Below are positions 7,439 to 15,705 of a stretch of 64,000 nt of DNA, piece after piece (positions within the stretch are counted from its first letter, which is position 1; each line of letters starts with the position of its first letter). The stretch is from Bacteroidia bacterium (GTDB lineage Bacteria > Bacteroidota > Bacteroidia > J057). The position numbers and the translations under genes were made by a program. The notes beneath the pieces were generated by a model, which saw only the letters and a program-made list of their open reading frames with translations, made no database searches and was not told where the DNA came from. Location of the stretch: positions 1-64,000 of the forward strand of contig JAUIGE010000009.1 in the NCBI GenBank assembly GCA_030430205.1. The letters are read 5' to 3'.

Positions 7439-8813
7439 AACTTAAATCTTTTTCTCTTCCCAAAGATTTCAACAAGCGCCTGTGTTGCTCAGGGCTGATT
7501 TCATAAAAGGCCAGGGCTATCATAGAGGCAAGGATAAGTGCTGAAGGCACCAGACTGAGCGTCATGGAGATTCCTTCCAGTGTGAGCTCACTTTGAGCTT
7601 GTGGGATGATGGTTCCATCCAACCCAATGACAGGATATTTATAGTGGAAAAGATCCAATCCCCAGCCAGCTAATGCCTGGCCCAGACCACTTCCGAGTTT
7701 AAAAAAGAATCCAAAAATTCCAAAAAGAAGCGCTTCTACACGGATGCCACTCGCCCATTCACCATACTCGATGGTGTCAGCAAGCATGGCCCAGCCAGCA
7801 AAGGCACTACTCCCCGCTCCCAGAGCGGTCACCATCATAAAAGCATATTGAAGGCCTATCTGATCGGCCGGAGATAAATACAGGCCTACCAGGCCTAAAA
7901 TATAAGCCACACCTCCAAAAAGGTATACATTGTGCTTTCCCAATCTTTTGGCAACAAAAACCCAAACGGGCACCGAAAAACCGGCAGTGATATAGATCAG
8001 GCTTAAGCCCACTTCCTGTAGTTCAGGTCTTTGCAGATAGTATTCAAAATAATAGGGAATAATGGCCAAAATTAGGTACAGTCCCGCATAATTGAAAAAG
8101 AAACAGAGGGTAAGCGAAATAAAAGGCCTGTTTTTTCGAATCATTTTCAGGGCCTTGACCAGGGACACTTTTTGGCGGATAACCGCTATTCTCTCCCTTA
8201 CACCGGCAAAAGTCACCACGCTTGTCACAACCAATATCAACGCAAAAATGAGTGCTACATCAAAATATGCTGAAGCACCTGAGCCCCATTTGCTCAGCAG
8301 GTTTGCAGCCACAGCAGCCCCCACCAGGCCTCCACATATCCCCAGGGTCATGCGAAAACCCGCAAGGCGTGAACGCTTGCCATAGTCTTCCGTAAGACTG
8401 GCGATCAAGGTCCCGTAGGGCACATTCCCGATGGTAAAGGCCAGGTTAAAAAGCATAAAGGTGGAAATCGCGTAGGCGATCTTGCCGTTTTCGCTTAAAT
8501 CAGGGGTATAAAACATCATGAGAAAACTTGCCGCCAGGGGCAAGGCACCAAACAACACAAAGGGCCTGTAGGACCCCCAACGGGTCTTGGTGCGATCGGC
8601 CAGCCAGCCAATGATGGGGTCAGTTATGGCATCCCAGAAAAACCGTCCTACAAAAAAAACAGTGCCCGCAACTGTCGCCGAAATACCAAAGACATCTGTG
8701 TAAAATTTTAACAGATAAATGTTGGCGAAGGTAAAGAGCAGGTTAAAACCAATATCTCCGATACCATATCCCAGGTAATTTTTAAGTCGCAATGTTGGGG
8801 TAGTTTTACTCAT
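7437..8813 (-). CDS. Glycoside-pentoside-hexuronide (MelB-like) sugar:cation symporter
   Basis: A 458-residue polytopic protein with about twelve membrane spans. The N-terminal half carries the MelB/GPH signature (GIGDIGFNLLFTFANIYLLKFYTD, then DAITDPIIGWLADRTKTRWGSYRPF) including the acidic residues used for cation and sugar binding in that family. Length is typical (450-480). It imports a glycoside, hexuronide or similar solute with H+ or Na+ across the inner membrane; substrate cannot be told. No sugar-catabolic gene is adjacent, so it looks like a stand-alone transporter. Confidence 0.85.
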   Translation of the reverse strand: MSKTTPTLRLKNYLGYGIGDIGFNLLFTFANIYLLKFYTDVFGISATVAGTVFFVGRFFWDAITDPIIGWLADRTKTRWGSYRPFVLFGALPLAASFLMMFYTPDLSENGKIAYAISTFMLFNLAFTIGNVPYGTLIASLTEDYGKRSRLAGFRMTLGICGGLVGAAVAANLLSKWGSGASAYFDVALIFALILVVTSVVTFAGVRERIAVIRQKVSLVKALKMIRKNRPFISLTLCFFFNYAGLYLILAIIPYYFEYYLQRPELQEVGLSLIYITAGFSVPVWVFVAKRLGKHNVYLFGGVAYILGLVGLYLSPADQIGLQYAFMMVTALGAGSSAFAGWAMLADTIEYGEWASGIRVEALLFGIFGFFFKLGSGLGQALAGWGLDLFHYKYPVIGLDGTIIPQAQSELTLEGISMTLSLVPSALILASMIALAFYEISPEQHRRLLKSLGREKDLS

Positions 8814-8900
8814 TATTCAATTCCTACCTGGTTATTTTCATGTTGAATCAATGAAGAGGTAAGCAAAAATCGGGAAAATTTTAACGATTGGATAATATAG

Positions 8901-10163
8901 TTATTTATTTGATTTCTTTTCCTCCGCACCCCAGAAACTCAGCAAAAACAAAAAAAGTGCAGGCATGCGATAACGGAGGAGCGTTCCAAAGTTTTGACTA
9001 AACATAGCAGCTGCTACCGCCAGTCCAAGAGAAAAAATGAGCAGACTGATGGAAAAGGGACTTGCAAAGAGAGAATGGATGATTTTTCGCAAACCCTTTT
9101 GGCGAATCCAGAAAAATAAAGCTACCCAAATCAACAGGATTTCGATGCCTCCCAGGGCCACCAAAGGCTGCGTCCATTCCCAGGGTGCTGGCCTGAAAAG
9201 GCCGGATATGGCCAGGTAGGGTATGTAGAGGACGAATATTCGAATTCGGCCCAACTCAGGTAAGGCATAGGCAGATTGCCCGGCATCGAATGCATCAATA
9301 TGCCATTGCAGGTAGGTCAAAAGATGAACAAGCTGTGCTTGTTGCCAGCATAATAGCGCTGCGGCTATCAGGCCCAGGCCTGCTGTTATCCAGACTTTTG
9401 TCTGGATGGAATAAGGCTGAACCCAGCTGATAATCAGCCCCATGCTGATTGAAAAAACAAGCAAAGGGAGTAATGGCGGTTTTAAAAAAACAAGTAAAAA
9501 AGCCGCTAAAAAAAGAAAGGCAATGTTTGGCAAAATCGCTGGGGAAATATATTCCCTCTTTCTTAATTTCAGCCAGTTGCCCAGCAAAACACAGATTGCC
9601 AGGCATATAAAGCCATCTTTGCTCCAGCCACTTCCCCAAAAAAGGATAGACGGCAGGAAAAACAGGATAAAGGCACCCCACCAACTGTTTTTCCCAAAGT
9701 CTCCATTCCAGGCCTTGTACACCTGCCATGAGGCAAAAAAACCTACACCTGCGAGCAGGACCGTCATTCCCCAAAAGCTATTGAAAGTGAAGACACCCAA
9801 AATCAAGCCTACTTTGATGACAGCCAGAGGAGATCCCTGCGTAAAATAAATGTGGTAGGGGAAAATATCATCGCCCGTTGGGGCGGACAAAAAGCTAAAA
9901 TAGAGAGAGGGATCTGGGTGTATTTTTTCCCACAAAAGACCCAGGCAACGCATATACTCGACGGTATCTCCCTGCTGCTGAATCAACATGGCATATACCC
10001 CAAAACCCGTGGCACCCAGCAACTTACAAAGGGCTGCGCCCCAAAATAGTTTTTGTTCCAATGGATGAGCTAGCTTCCGCTTTTGATAACGAAAGGCGAT
10101 CAGGGAAAAGATTCCCAGCCAGAAAAGGCTTGTCAAAATGTCCAAGATAACATCCCCATTCAT
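8901..10163 (-). CDS. Polytopic membrane protein, possibly polysaccharide-related
   Basis: A 420-residue protein with around ten membrane spans and few soluble segments. The first loop after the second span is long and polar (QQQGDTVEYMRCLGLLWEKI...), and a later loop reads FLPSILFWGSGWSKDGF, a pattern seen in large integral membrane proteins annotated as O-antigen-polymerase-like or GT-C-like in Bacteroidota. No catalytic motif can be assigned with confidence. It is divergently oriented from the SIMPL gene and 87 bases from the symporter gene, without a shared operon. Treat as unknown membrane protein. Confidence 0.6.
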   Translation of the reverse strand: MNGDVILDILTSLFWLGIFSLIAFRYQKRKLAHPLEQKLFWGAALCKLLGATGFGVYAMLIQQQGDTVEYMRCLGLLWEKIHPDPSLYFSFLSAPTGDDIFPYHIYFTQGSPLAVIKVGLILGVFTFNSFWGMTVLLAGVGFFASWQVYKAWNGDFGKNSWWGAFILFFLPSILFWGSGWSKDGFICLAICVLLGNWLKLRKREYISPAILPNIAFLFLAAFLLVFLKPPLLPLLVFSISMGLIISWVQPYSIQTKVWITAGLGLIAAALLCWQQAQLVHLLTYLQWHIDAFDAGQSAYALPELGRIRIFVLYIPYLAISGLFRPAPWEWTQPLVALGGIEILLIWVALFFWIRQKGLRKIIHSLFASPFSISLLIFSLGLAVAAAMFSQNFGTLLRYRMPALFLFLLSFWGAEEKKSNK

Positions 10164-10278
10164 TGGGCAAATGTAGTCAAAAGTCTATTTCGTATAGCGA
10201 AAATGCCTCCTGACTCATTAGGAGAAATCTAAAGGCCTGTAGGTTCGTTTTGTCAACAACTCATTAAAACAAAACATC

Positions 10279-10998
10279 ATGAACAAAATCCATTTCGCTT
10301 TCCTCGCTATCCTTCTATATCTTCCCTTTAGCCTTTCAGCTCAAAACGAAAAACCCGAAAAATCAGATCAAAGGACGATTTCCATTCAGGGAAGCGCCAG
10401 CAGAGAAATCATTCCCAATGAATACTATTTCAGGGTCGTAATCCGGGAATTTATGGATGGAAAGGTGAAAAAGGACATTTCCCTTTTGGAACAAAGGATG
10501 CTACAGGGTCTGGATTCAATCGGCATAAAGCTGGACCAGATAGCGCTGGATAGAATGAGCGACCTGCAAACTTTCGACAAAAGGAAAAACCAGGAGCACC
10601 TGACAACGCAACTTTACCAGATCAAATTATCTGACCTGGAAAAACTCCAGCCTATGTTGGAGGTACTGGGTGGAGTCCCGGCACAATCTGTAACCCTTGA
10701 GCGGGTGGATCATTGTGATATGGTTCAGTTTCGCAAAGAAGTAAAAATAGAAGCCATCAAGGCCGGCAAAGAAAAAGCAGATTATCTCCTGGAGGCAGTG
10801 GGCAACCATACGGGAAAATTGCTCAGCGTAGTAGAAGATGAGGTGAATGGCTCCATTAACGGTTTTGCCTTAAATGAGAACCTCATTTCGAACAGCAATT
10901 ACAGGGCATTTGCGGATCAAAGTAGTGGGAACAACCTTACTTTTAAAACCATTAAAATTCGCTTTTCTTTTGATCTGGTATTCGAAATAACAGACTAG
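10279..10998 (+). CDS. SIMPL (DUF541) domain periplasmic protein
   Basis: A 239-residue exported protein: signal peptide 1-21 (FAFLAILLYLPFSLSA, then QN), then a SIMPL/DUF541 domain (RTISIQGSASREIIPNEYYFRVVI ... and the late segment RFSFDLVFEI). SIMPL proteins of this kind (for example E. coli YggE) are periplasmic and linked to stress tolerance, but the biochemical role is unsettled. Stands alone, about 90 bases before the SPOR-like gene. Confidence 0.8.
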   Translation: MNKIHFAFLAILLYLPFSLSAQNEKPEKSDQRTISIQGSASREIIPNEYYFRVVIREFMDGKVKKDISLLEQRMLQGLDSIGIKLDQIALDRMSDLQTFDKRKNQEHLTTQLYQIKLSDLEKLQPMLEVLGGVPAQSVTLERVDHCDMVQFRKEVKIEAIKAGKEKADYLLEAVGNHTGKLLSVVEDEVNGSINGFALNENLISNSNYRAFADQSSGNNLTFKTIKIRFSFDLVFEITD

Positions 10999-11090
10999 TG
11001 GAATATCCTTGTGAATAAGGACCTATACTATTGATTCCTGCGGCATATAATTTGTATAAATCTGTTTTACTACCAGATTAATCAATTGCC

Positions 11091-11594
11091 ATGATCGAAA
11101 AGAACAATGAAAATCCAGGCTGGGGAACCACCCAAATCGTAATTGTAGCTATACTTGCCGTATTAGTAGTCGCTTTAGGCGCCTTGCAGGTGATGGACTA
11201 TCTGGAGCCTGACTATAAGGCCCAGGTCCGATTCTATCAAAGAAATGTAGATACCCTACAATCTGAGGTCGTGCAGCTACGCCAACTCAATGGCCGCCTG
11301 GTCGAGCACCTGGGTGAAGAATTGCCTATAGGTTTTGAAGTACAAATCGGTGCTTTCCAGAATTATGATATCACCGCTGCTGATGCAGAGTTGGTGCGGA
11401 TGGCCCGCATCGAACAAGGGGGAATGAATAAATATATCCTCGGACGCTTTAGCTACTTTGACGATGCCCAGGCATTTCTTACAGATGTGCAAACCCTGGG
11501 GCTCAACGATGCCTTCATAGCAGGGCTTGTTAACGGAGAACGAACGACTGTAGAAGAAGCACAAAAAGCTGCCCGCAAATATTACGGTTACTGA
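11091..11594 (+). CDS. Single-pass membrane protein with SPOR-like domain
   Basis: A 167-residue protein: short cytoplasmic N-terminus, one membrane span (~15-37, IVIVAILAVLVVALGALQV), a short coiled coil (YQRNVDTLQSEVVQLRQLNGRL), then a ~75-residue alpha/beta domain starting FEVQIGAFQNYDI and containing YILGRFSYFDDAQAFLTDV, which matches the SPOR (sporulation-related) peptidoglycan-binding fold in pattern. This suggests an inner-membrane protein reaching the septal or wall glycan. Its stop codon overlaps the stop of the convergent TPR/anti-sigma gene by 7 bases (11588-11594). Confidence 0.65.
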   Translation: MIEKNNENPGWGTTQIVIVAILAVLVVALGALQVMDYLEPDYKAQVRFYQRNVDTLQSEVVQLRQLNGRLVEHLGEELPIGFEVQIGAFQNYDITAADAELVRMARIEQGGMNKYILGRFSYFDDAQAFLTDVQTLGLNDAFIAGLVNGERTTVEEAQKAARKYYGY

Positions 11595-12310
11595 TCCAGT
11601 GACTGAAGTAATACTTTAGCCTGAGCCTGATAAGATTGAACAGGGCCTTCCAACACTCGTTGGAGGGCTTTTTTTGCTTCTTCCCTTTTTTCGCTTTTCA
11701 ACAAAACCAGGGCCATATACCACTGAGCAGCAGGACCATAAACCGAGCCCGACGGGACCTGCTTAAAAGCTTCATGAGCTTTGTCTAATTCATTCCTTTC
11801 CACATAGCTTAGTCCCAGAAAATACAATGCTTTGGGGCGAAGGGAAAAGTTGCTATCCTGAAGGAGCTTTTCAAGCTCCTGGCTTGCCCGTGAAAAGTCC
11901 TTTGCCTGATAGGCATTTCCGGCGGCTTCAAAGAGGTCTTCTTCAGACCCACGGACGCCCGATTGAAAAGGCACAGCCTGGTAGTATTGGGCAAATAAAT
12001 CTTCATTGGACAAAGGACGATTCACTTGCTGAATGCCCCAAAAGGCAATCAAAATGGCCACTACGGCCGCGACAGCCCAAATCATGGGCCGTCCCAAAAG
12101 CGGTCTGGCGCTGCTTTCTTCAGCCAGTCCCCGCGCCATCAGGCGCGCTTTGCGGTCAAGGTAGGCAGAGGCTGCAATGGCAGCCCGGGCGCGGACCTCC
12201 TCTTCGAGCTCTTGCTCGAGTTGGGGGTCTTCTTCGAGCTTTTGCTCGAAGGATGCCTGCTCTTCCGCCGTCATTTCCTGCTCCAGATAGCGTGAAATAT
12301 ATTCATCCAT
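11588..12310 (-). CDS. Membrane anti-sigma-like protein with periplasmic TPRs
   Basis: About 240 residues. The N-terminal 40 (YISRYLEQEMTAEEQASFEQ...DPQLEQELEEE) has the helical pattern of non-zinc anti-sigma domains of Bacteroidota (I.RYL.GEM...E...FE..L..DP.L). One membrane span follows (~85-104, MIWAVAAVVAILIAFWGI), then three TPR-like helix pairs from about 140 to the end (AYQAKDFSRASQELEKLL, ALYFLGLSYVERNELDKAHEAF, QWYMALVLLKSEKREEAKKAL). Start at 12310 leaves a 10-base gap to the sigma gene stop; an upstream ATG at 12343 would overlap it. Probable function: holds the neighbouring sigma factor and senses envelope state through the TPR domain (inference). Confidence 0.65.
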   Translation of the reverse strand: MDEYISRYLEQEMTAEEQASFEQKLEEDPQLEQELEEEVRARAAIAASAYLDRKARLMARGLAEESSARPLLGRPMIWAVAAVVAILIAFWGIQQVNRPLSNEDLFAQYYQAVPFQSGVRGSEEDLFEAAGNAYQAKDFSRASQELEKLLQDSNFSLRPKALYFLGLSYVERNELDKAHEAFKQVPSGSVYGPAAQWYMALVLLKSEKREEAKKALQRVLEGPVQSYQAQAKVLLQSLDQ

Positions 12311-12320
12311 AACAAAAAAA

Positions 12321-12905
12321 TTAATCAACTTTCTTCCTGGCAATCAGTGATTTGAGCTTCTTCAGACAAGTCGATTTTTGACTCATCACACTCGCCGCAT
12401 TGCTAAATCCCATATTCTCTGCGATCTCTTTGGCACTATAGCCATGGTAGATCGAATTCCAGAGGATTTCTTTGCAACTCTTGCCCAGCTTTTCCATAAA
12501 AGCCACCAGCACCTCCACCTCTTCACGCTCAATGAGCGTTTTCAGCACATTATTGGCCTTATCTGGCAATGCCATATTTTCAGGCATCCAGCTCCAATTA
12601 TCCTTATTCGATTTCTTCCGCAAAACATCAACACATTTGTTAAAAAAGATTTGATGAAGCAGGGTTGAAATTTTGTTTTCTGTGCGAAAAGAGCCTCGTG
12701 CGATATGATCCACCACCGCGATTACGGCATCAGCATAAGCGTCCGTTGCCTGCTCCTGGTTCAGGAAATGTTTTGTTTTTCCTTTGGAAATCAGGTAGCC
12801 ATAACGGTCGTAAAGCAGGGCTTCTGCTTTCCGTCTTTGGGTGCCACCTGCCCGTATTCCTGCCAGGACTGCTTCTTCTTTAAAAATGGGTTTTCTTCCA
12901 AACAT
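12321..12905 (-). CDS. Divergent sigma-70 family (ECF-like) factor
   Basis: A 194-residue protein. Residues ~22-90 resemble a sigma region 2 (RKAEALLYDRYGYLISKGKT ... QATDAYADAVIAVVDHIARGSF ... ISTLLHQIFFNKCVDVLRK); residues ~130-185 a region 4 helix-turn-helix (KEILWNSIYHGYSAKEIAENMGFSNAASVMSQKSTCLKKL). The aromatic -10-contact segment is less conserved than in the sigma at 1687-2247. Ten bases upstream of the TPR anti-sigma gene, with which it forms a regulator pair. Divergent from the efflux operon; the shared 123-base gap holds a perfect inverted repeat. Confidence 0.8.
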   Translation of the reverse strand: MFGRKPIFKEEAVLAGIRAGGTQRRKAEALLYDRYGYLISKGKTKHFLNQEQATDAYADAVIAVVDHIARGSFRTENKISTLLHQIFFNKCVDVLRKKSNKDNWSWMPENMALPDKANNVLKTLIEREEVEVLVAFMEKLGKSCKEILWNSIYHGYSAKEIAENMGFSNAASVMSQKSTCLKKLKSLIARKKVD

Positions 12906-12950
12906 GAAAACAAATTAAGCATCTATCAGAATAAATCTTTGTCTTTTGCC

Positions 12951-12970
12951 TGAAATCTTAGGAGATTTCA
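12951..12970. promoter_or_regulatory. Perfect inverted repeat in divergent promoter region
   Basis: TGAAATCT (12951-12958) and AGATTTCA (12963-12970) form a perfect 8-bp inverted repeat with a 4-base centre, midway between the sigma gene and the efflux operon. Such a site could be a dimeric repressor operator serving either gene; no T-run follows, so a terminator is less likely. Confidence 0.4.
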
Positions 12971-13028
12971 GCCGTTCTTATCAATACATTCTCTTTTTCA
13001 ACAATTATTATTCCTCAGCCCATCGCGC

Positions 13029-14273
13029 ATGAAGATATCCAAAATTCTTATAGGGGGAGCCATTGTGGTGGCCATAGCTCTAGGCATCGCCTGGTTTACC
13101 AGCAATCCTCAGGAAGACAGCACAGACATTTTTGTAACAGCCACAGAAGGCGACTTTCAGGTAGTCGTAACCACTTCTGGAGAACTGCGTGCCAAGAACT
13201 CAACCGAGATACTGGGTCCCAGGAGGATACGGGATGTCGGCATCCGCCAGGTTCAGATCAATTGGTTGATTCCTGAAGGAACTGTGGTAAAAGAAGGCGA
13301 ACTCGTAGCACGCCTCGACCAAAGCGAATTGCTTACCAAAATTCAGGACGTTAAAATCTCCCTGGAGACATCACAATCGGAGCTGACTTCAACCAAATTG
13401 GACACCGCTCTTTCCCTTTCCAAAGCCAGAAACAATATCATCAACCTCAATTATGATATGGAAGAGCGAAAGGCGGAGATGGAACAGTCAAAATATGAAG
13501 CCCCTGCGACCCAGCAAAAGGCAAAAATAGCGTACCAAAAAGCAGAAAGAACCTACGAGCAGGCAAAAGCCAATTATGAAAAAGAAGAAGCCCAGGCCCG
13601 CGCTCAGGTACGCACCAAGCAACTGGAACTCAATAAAGCTCAAAATCAACTCAATGAATACCTCTCTCTTCAGGATCAGTTTACGGTGACAGCTCCGGCA
13701 GATGGCATGGTCATTTATGACAGGGAATGGGATGGTCGAAAAATAGCTACCGGCTCCAGTATCGGTGCCTGGAACCCTGTCGTGGCAACCCTGCCAGACC
13801 TCACAGAGATGGAGTCCATCACCTATGTCAATGAAATTGACATACAAAAAGTAGCAAAAGACCAGGAGGTTATTATCGGCCTGGATGCAGTTGCAGGCAA
13901 AGAATTGAATGGAAAAATCGTCTCAGTAGCCAATATAGGCGAAAAACGCCCCAACTCTGACGCCAAAGTATTTGAGGTAGTTATCAGTGTTTTGCAAAAA
14001 GACACAACCCTGAGACCTGCCATGACGACCAGCAACCAGATTATTATTTCGCAGAAAAAAAGCGCCCTTTCTATTCCTCTCGAATGCCTGCATACGCAGG
14101 ACAGCAGCAGCTTTGTTTTTATTAAAACCAAGACCAGACCTGTAAAACAACAGGTAGAAACAGGCCTCATCAATGAAAATTTCGCAGAAATAGTACAAGG
14201 CATCAAACCGGAAGATGAACTCTTCCTGACCTTACCCCAGGACACCACAGGCATCCCCCTGCGAGAGCTCTAA
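13029..14273 (+). CDS. HlyD/MacA-type periplasmic efflux adaptor
   Basis: A 414-residue membrane-fusion protein: one N-terminal span (residues 5-24), first half of the biotinyl-lipoyl-like domain (~50-105), a long alpha-helical hairpin rich in A, E, K and Q (~105-215), second half of the lipoyl domain (FTVTAPADGMVIYDREWDGRKI), and beta-barrel/MP domains to the end. It bridges an inner-membrane ABC permease and a TolC-type outer-membrane channel. First gene of a tight three-gene operon; the downstream permease starts 65 bases later. Confidence 0.88.
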   Translation: MKISKILIGGAIVVAIALGIAWFTSNPQEDSTDIFVTATEGDFQVVVTTSGELRAKNSTEILGPRRIRDVGIRQVQINWLIPEGTVVKEGELVARLDQSELLTKIQDVKISLETSQSELTSTKLDTALSLSKARNNIINLNYDMEERKAEMEQSKYEAPATQQKAKIAYQKAERTYEQAKANYEKEEAQARAQVRTKQLELNKAQNQLNEYLSLQDQFTVTAPADGMVIYDREWDGRKIATGSSIGAWNPVVATLPDLTEMESITYVNEIDIQKVAKDQEVIIGLDAVAGKELNGKIVSVANIGEKRPNSDAKVFEVVISVLQKDTTLRPAMTTSNQIIISQKKSALSIPLECLHTQDSSSFVFIKTKTRPVKQQVETGLINENFAEIVQGIKPEDELFLTLPQDTTGIPLREL

Positions 14274-14289
14274 TGGTCTTTTCTCCCAT

Positions 14290-14317
14290 CTCGCTTCTCG
14301 CTTCTCGCTTCCCTTTT
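14290..14317 (+). repeat. Triple CTCGCTT heptad ahead of permease start
   Basis: CTCGCTT is repeated three times exactly (14290-14310), followed by CCCTTTT. It lies between the adaptor stop and the permease ATG at 14339. Period is seven bases, as in the heptads before leuS and the dihydroorotase-like gene, but the unit sequence is different. Confidence 0.7.
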
Positions 14318-14338
14318 CTTCCCTCTATCCTCAATCCC

Positions 14339-15700
14339 ATGCTGCGAAAATTTATATACAATTTTGAAATAGGTCTGGAAGCCATCTTCCAGAACAAACT
14401 GCGTGCATTTTTGACTTCCCTTGGAATCATCTTTGGCGTAGCCTCCGTGATCACCATGCTTGCCATCGGCAAGGGAGCCCAACAGGAAATCCTGGAGCAA
14501 ATGAAGCTCCTGGGCGCTGATAATATCATCATTCGACCTGTGGTCGAGCAGGAAGAAGGTGAACTGAATGAAGAGGAAGACCTGACTGGCAAGTCACAAA
14601 AAAAGCGTTATACGCCTGGATTGAATACCCGTGACCTCGAATCTATCGCCCAACTGCCGGGGGTAGAGCAGGTAAGCCCTGAGGTCGAGATGGAGACCAT
14701 CGTCATCCGCGCTGCGCGCAAAAGAAGCGCCAAACTTATTGGCGTCCAGTCCAGCTATTTCCCCATCAATGGCTTTTCCCTATCTGAAGGCAATTATTTC
14801 ACAGATTATCATCTGGAAGAAGGGGCAGCTGTCTGCGTGATTGGCAGTGACATCAAAACACGTTTTTTCCCTACGGATGAGCCTCTCGGCAAACAAATCA
14901 AATGCGGGCATCTATGGCTAACGATCATAGGGGTATTGAAAAAAAGAAATATTTCGGAATCCTTTCAGGATAAATTGGGTATTCGAAATTATGATATGGA
15001 TGTCTATATCCCCATCAATTGCATGTTGCTTCGATACCGAAACAGAGGCCTTCTGACGGCTCAGGACATACAAAAAGCCAGTAGGCAGGGCATGGTATTC
15101 ATGTTTGGGGGTAGTTCAGAATCCAAAGAAACAGATGACAAAAAGAACTATCACCAATTAGACCGCCTGGTGGTCCGTGTTGCGGACAACCGCTACAGCC
15201 GCAGGCTTTCGGAACTTATCCAGCGCATGCTGAGCCGCCGCCACAATGAGGTGATCGATTATGAAATCATCGTTCCGGAACTTCTGCTTCAGCAGGAACA
15301 GCGCACACGGGACCTGCTCAACCTTGTTTTGGGGGCCATTGCCTCCATTTCATTGCTGGTAGGAGGCATCGGCATCATGAACATCATGCTGGCTTCTGTT
15401 CTGGAGCGTATCAAAGAGATTGGCTTACGCCTGTCGATCGGCGCGACCCAGAAAGATATCATCTTTCAATTTATGGGCGAAGCCATCGCCATCAGCATGT
15501 CTGGTGGCCTGATAGGCGTGGGTTTAGGCATTATATTCTGTTATCTCATTGAGATTTTTGCAGAAATACCCACCCTTATTTCTTCCTGGTCTGTTCTTCT
15601 TTCCTTTGCCGTGGCAGTCACGGTAGGCTTAATCTTTGGCATCTATCCCGCCCGCAAGGCGGCCACACAAGATCCCGTTGTATCCCTGAGATACGAATAA
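14339..15700 (+). CDS. MacB-like ABC transporter permease (no ATPase domain)
   Basis: About 453 residues. N-terminal span with the MacB start pattern (FEIGLEAIFQNKLRAFLTSLGIIFGVASVITMLAIGKGAQ split over residues ~8-47), a large periplasmic domain (~50-330), then three C-terminal spans in the FtsX-like domain (SLLVGGIGIMNIMLAS ... ERIKEIGLRLSIGAT ... FGIYPARKAATQDPVVSLRYE). E. coli MacB carries an N-terminal ABC ATPase domain that is absent here, and no ATPase gene lies in the operon. ATG at 14339 is preferred: the in-frame extension to 14273 translates the CTCGCTT repeats. It ends 5 bases before the TolC gene. Exports a toxin, peptide, siderophore or lipid; substrate unknown. Confidence 0.85.
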   Translation: MLRKFIYNFEIGLEAIFQNKLRAFLTSLGIIFGVASVITMLAIGKGAQQEILEQMKLLGADNIIIRPVVEQEEGELNEEEDLTGKSQKKRYTPGLNTRDLESIAQLPGVEQVSPEVEMETIVIRAARKRSAKLIGVQSSYFPINGFSLSEGNYFTDYHLEEGAAVCVIGSDIKTRFFPTDEPLGKQIKCGHLWLTIIGVLKKRNISESFQDKLGIRNYDMDVYIPINCMLLRYRNRGLLTAQDIQKASRQGMVFMFGGSSESKETDDKKNYHQLDRLVVRVADNRYSRRLSELIQRMLSRRHNEVIDYEIIVPELLLQQEQRTRDLLNLVLGAIASISLLVGGIGIMNIMLASVLERIKEIGLRLSIGATQKDIIFQFMGEAIAISMSGGLIGVGLGIIFCYLIEIFAEIPTLISSWSVLLSFAVAVTVGLIFGIYPARKAATQDPVVSLRYE

Positions 15701-15705
15701 GTGAT

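Noticed and set aside
10168-10175. TACATTTG -7 match on the minus strand before the 420-residue gene
   Set aside because: It lies 5 bases from the ATG, so a leader is lacking, and no -33 box is found.
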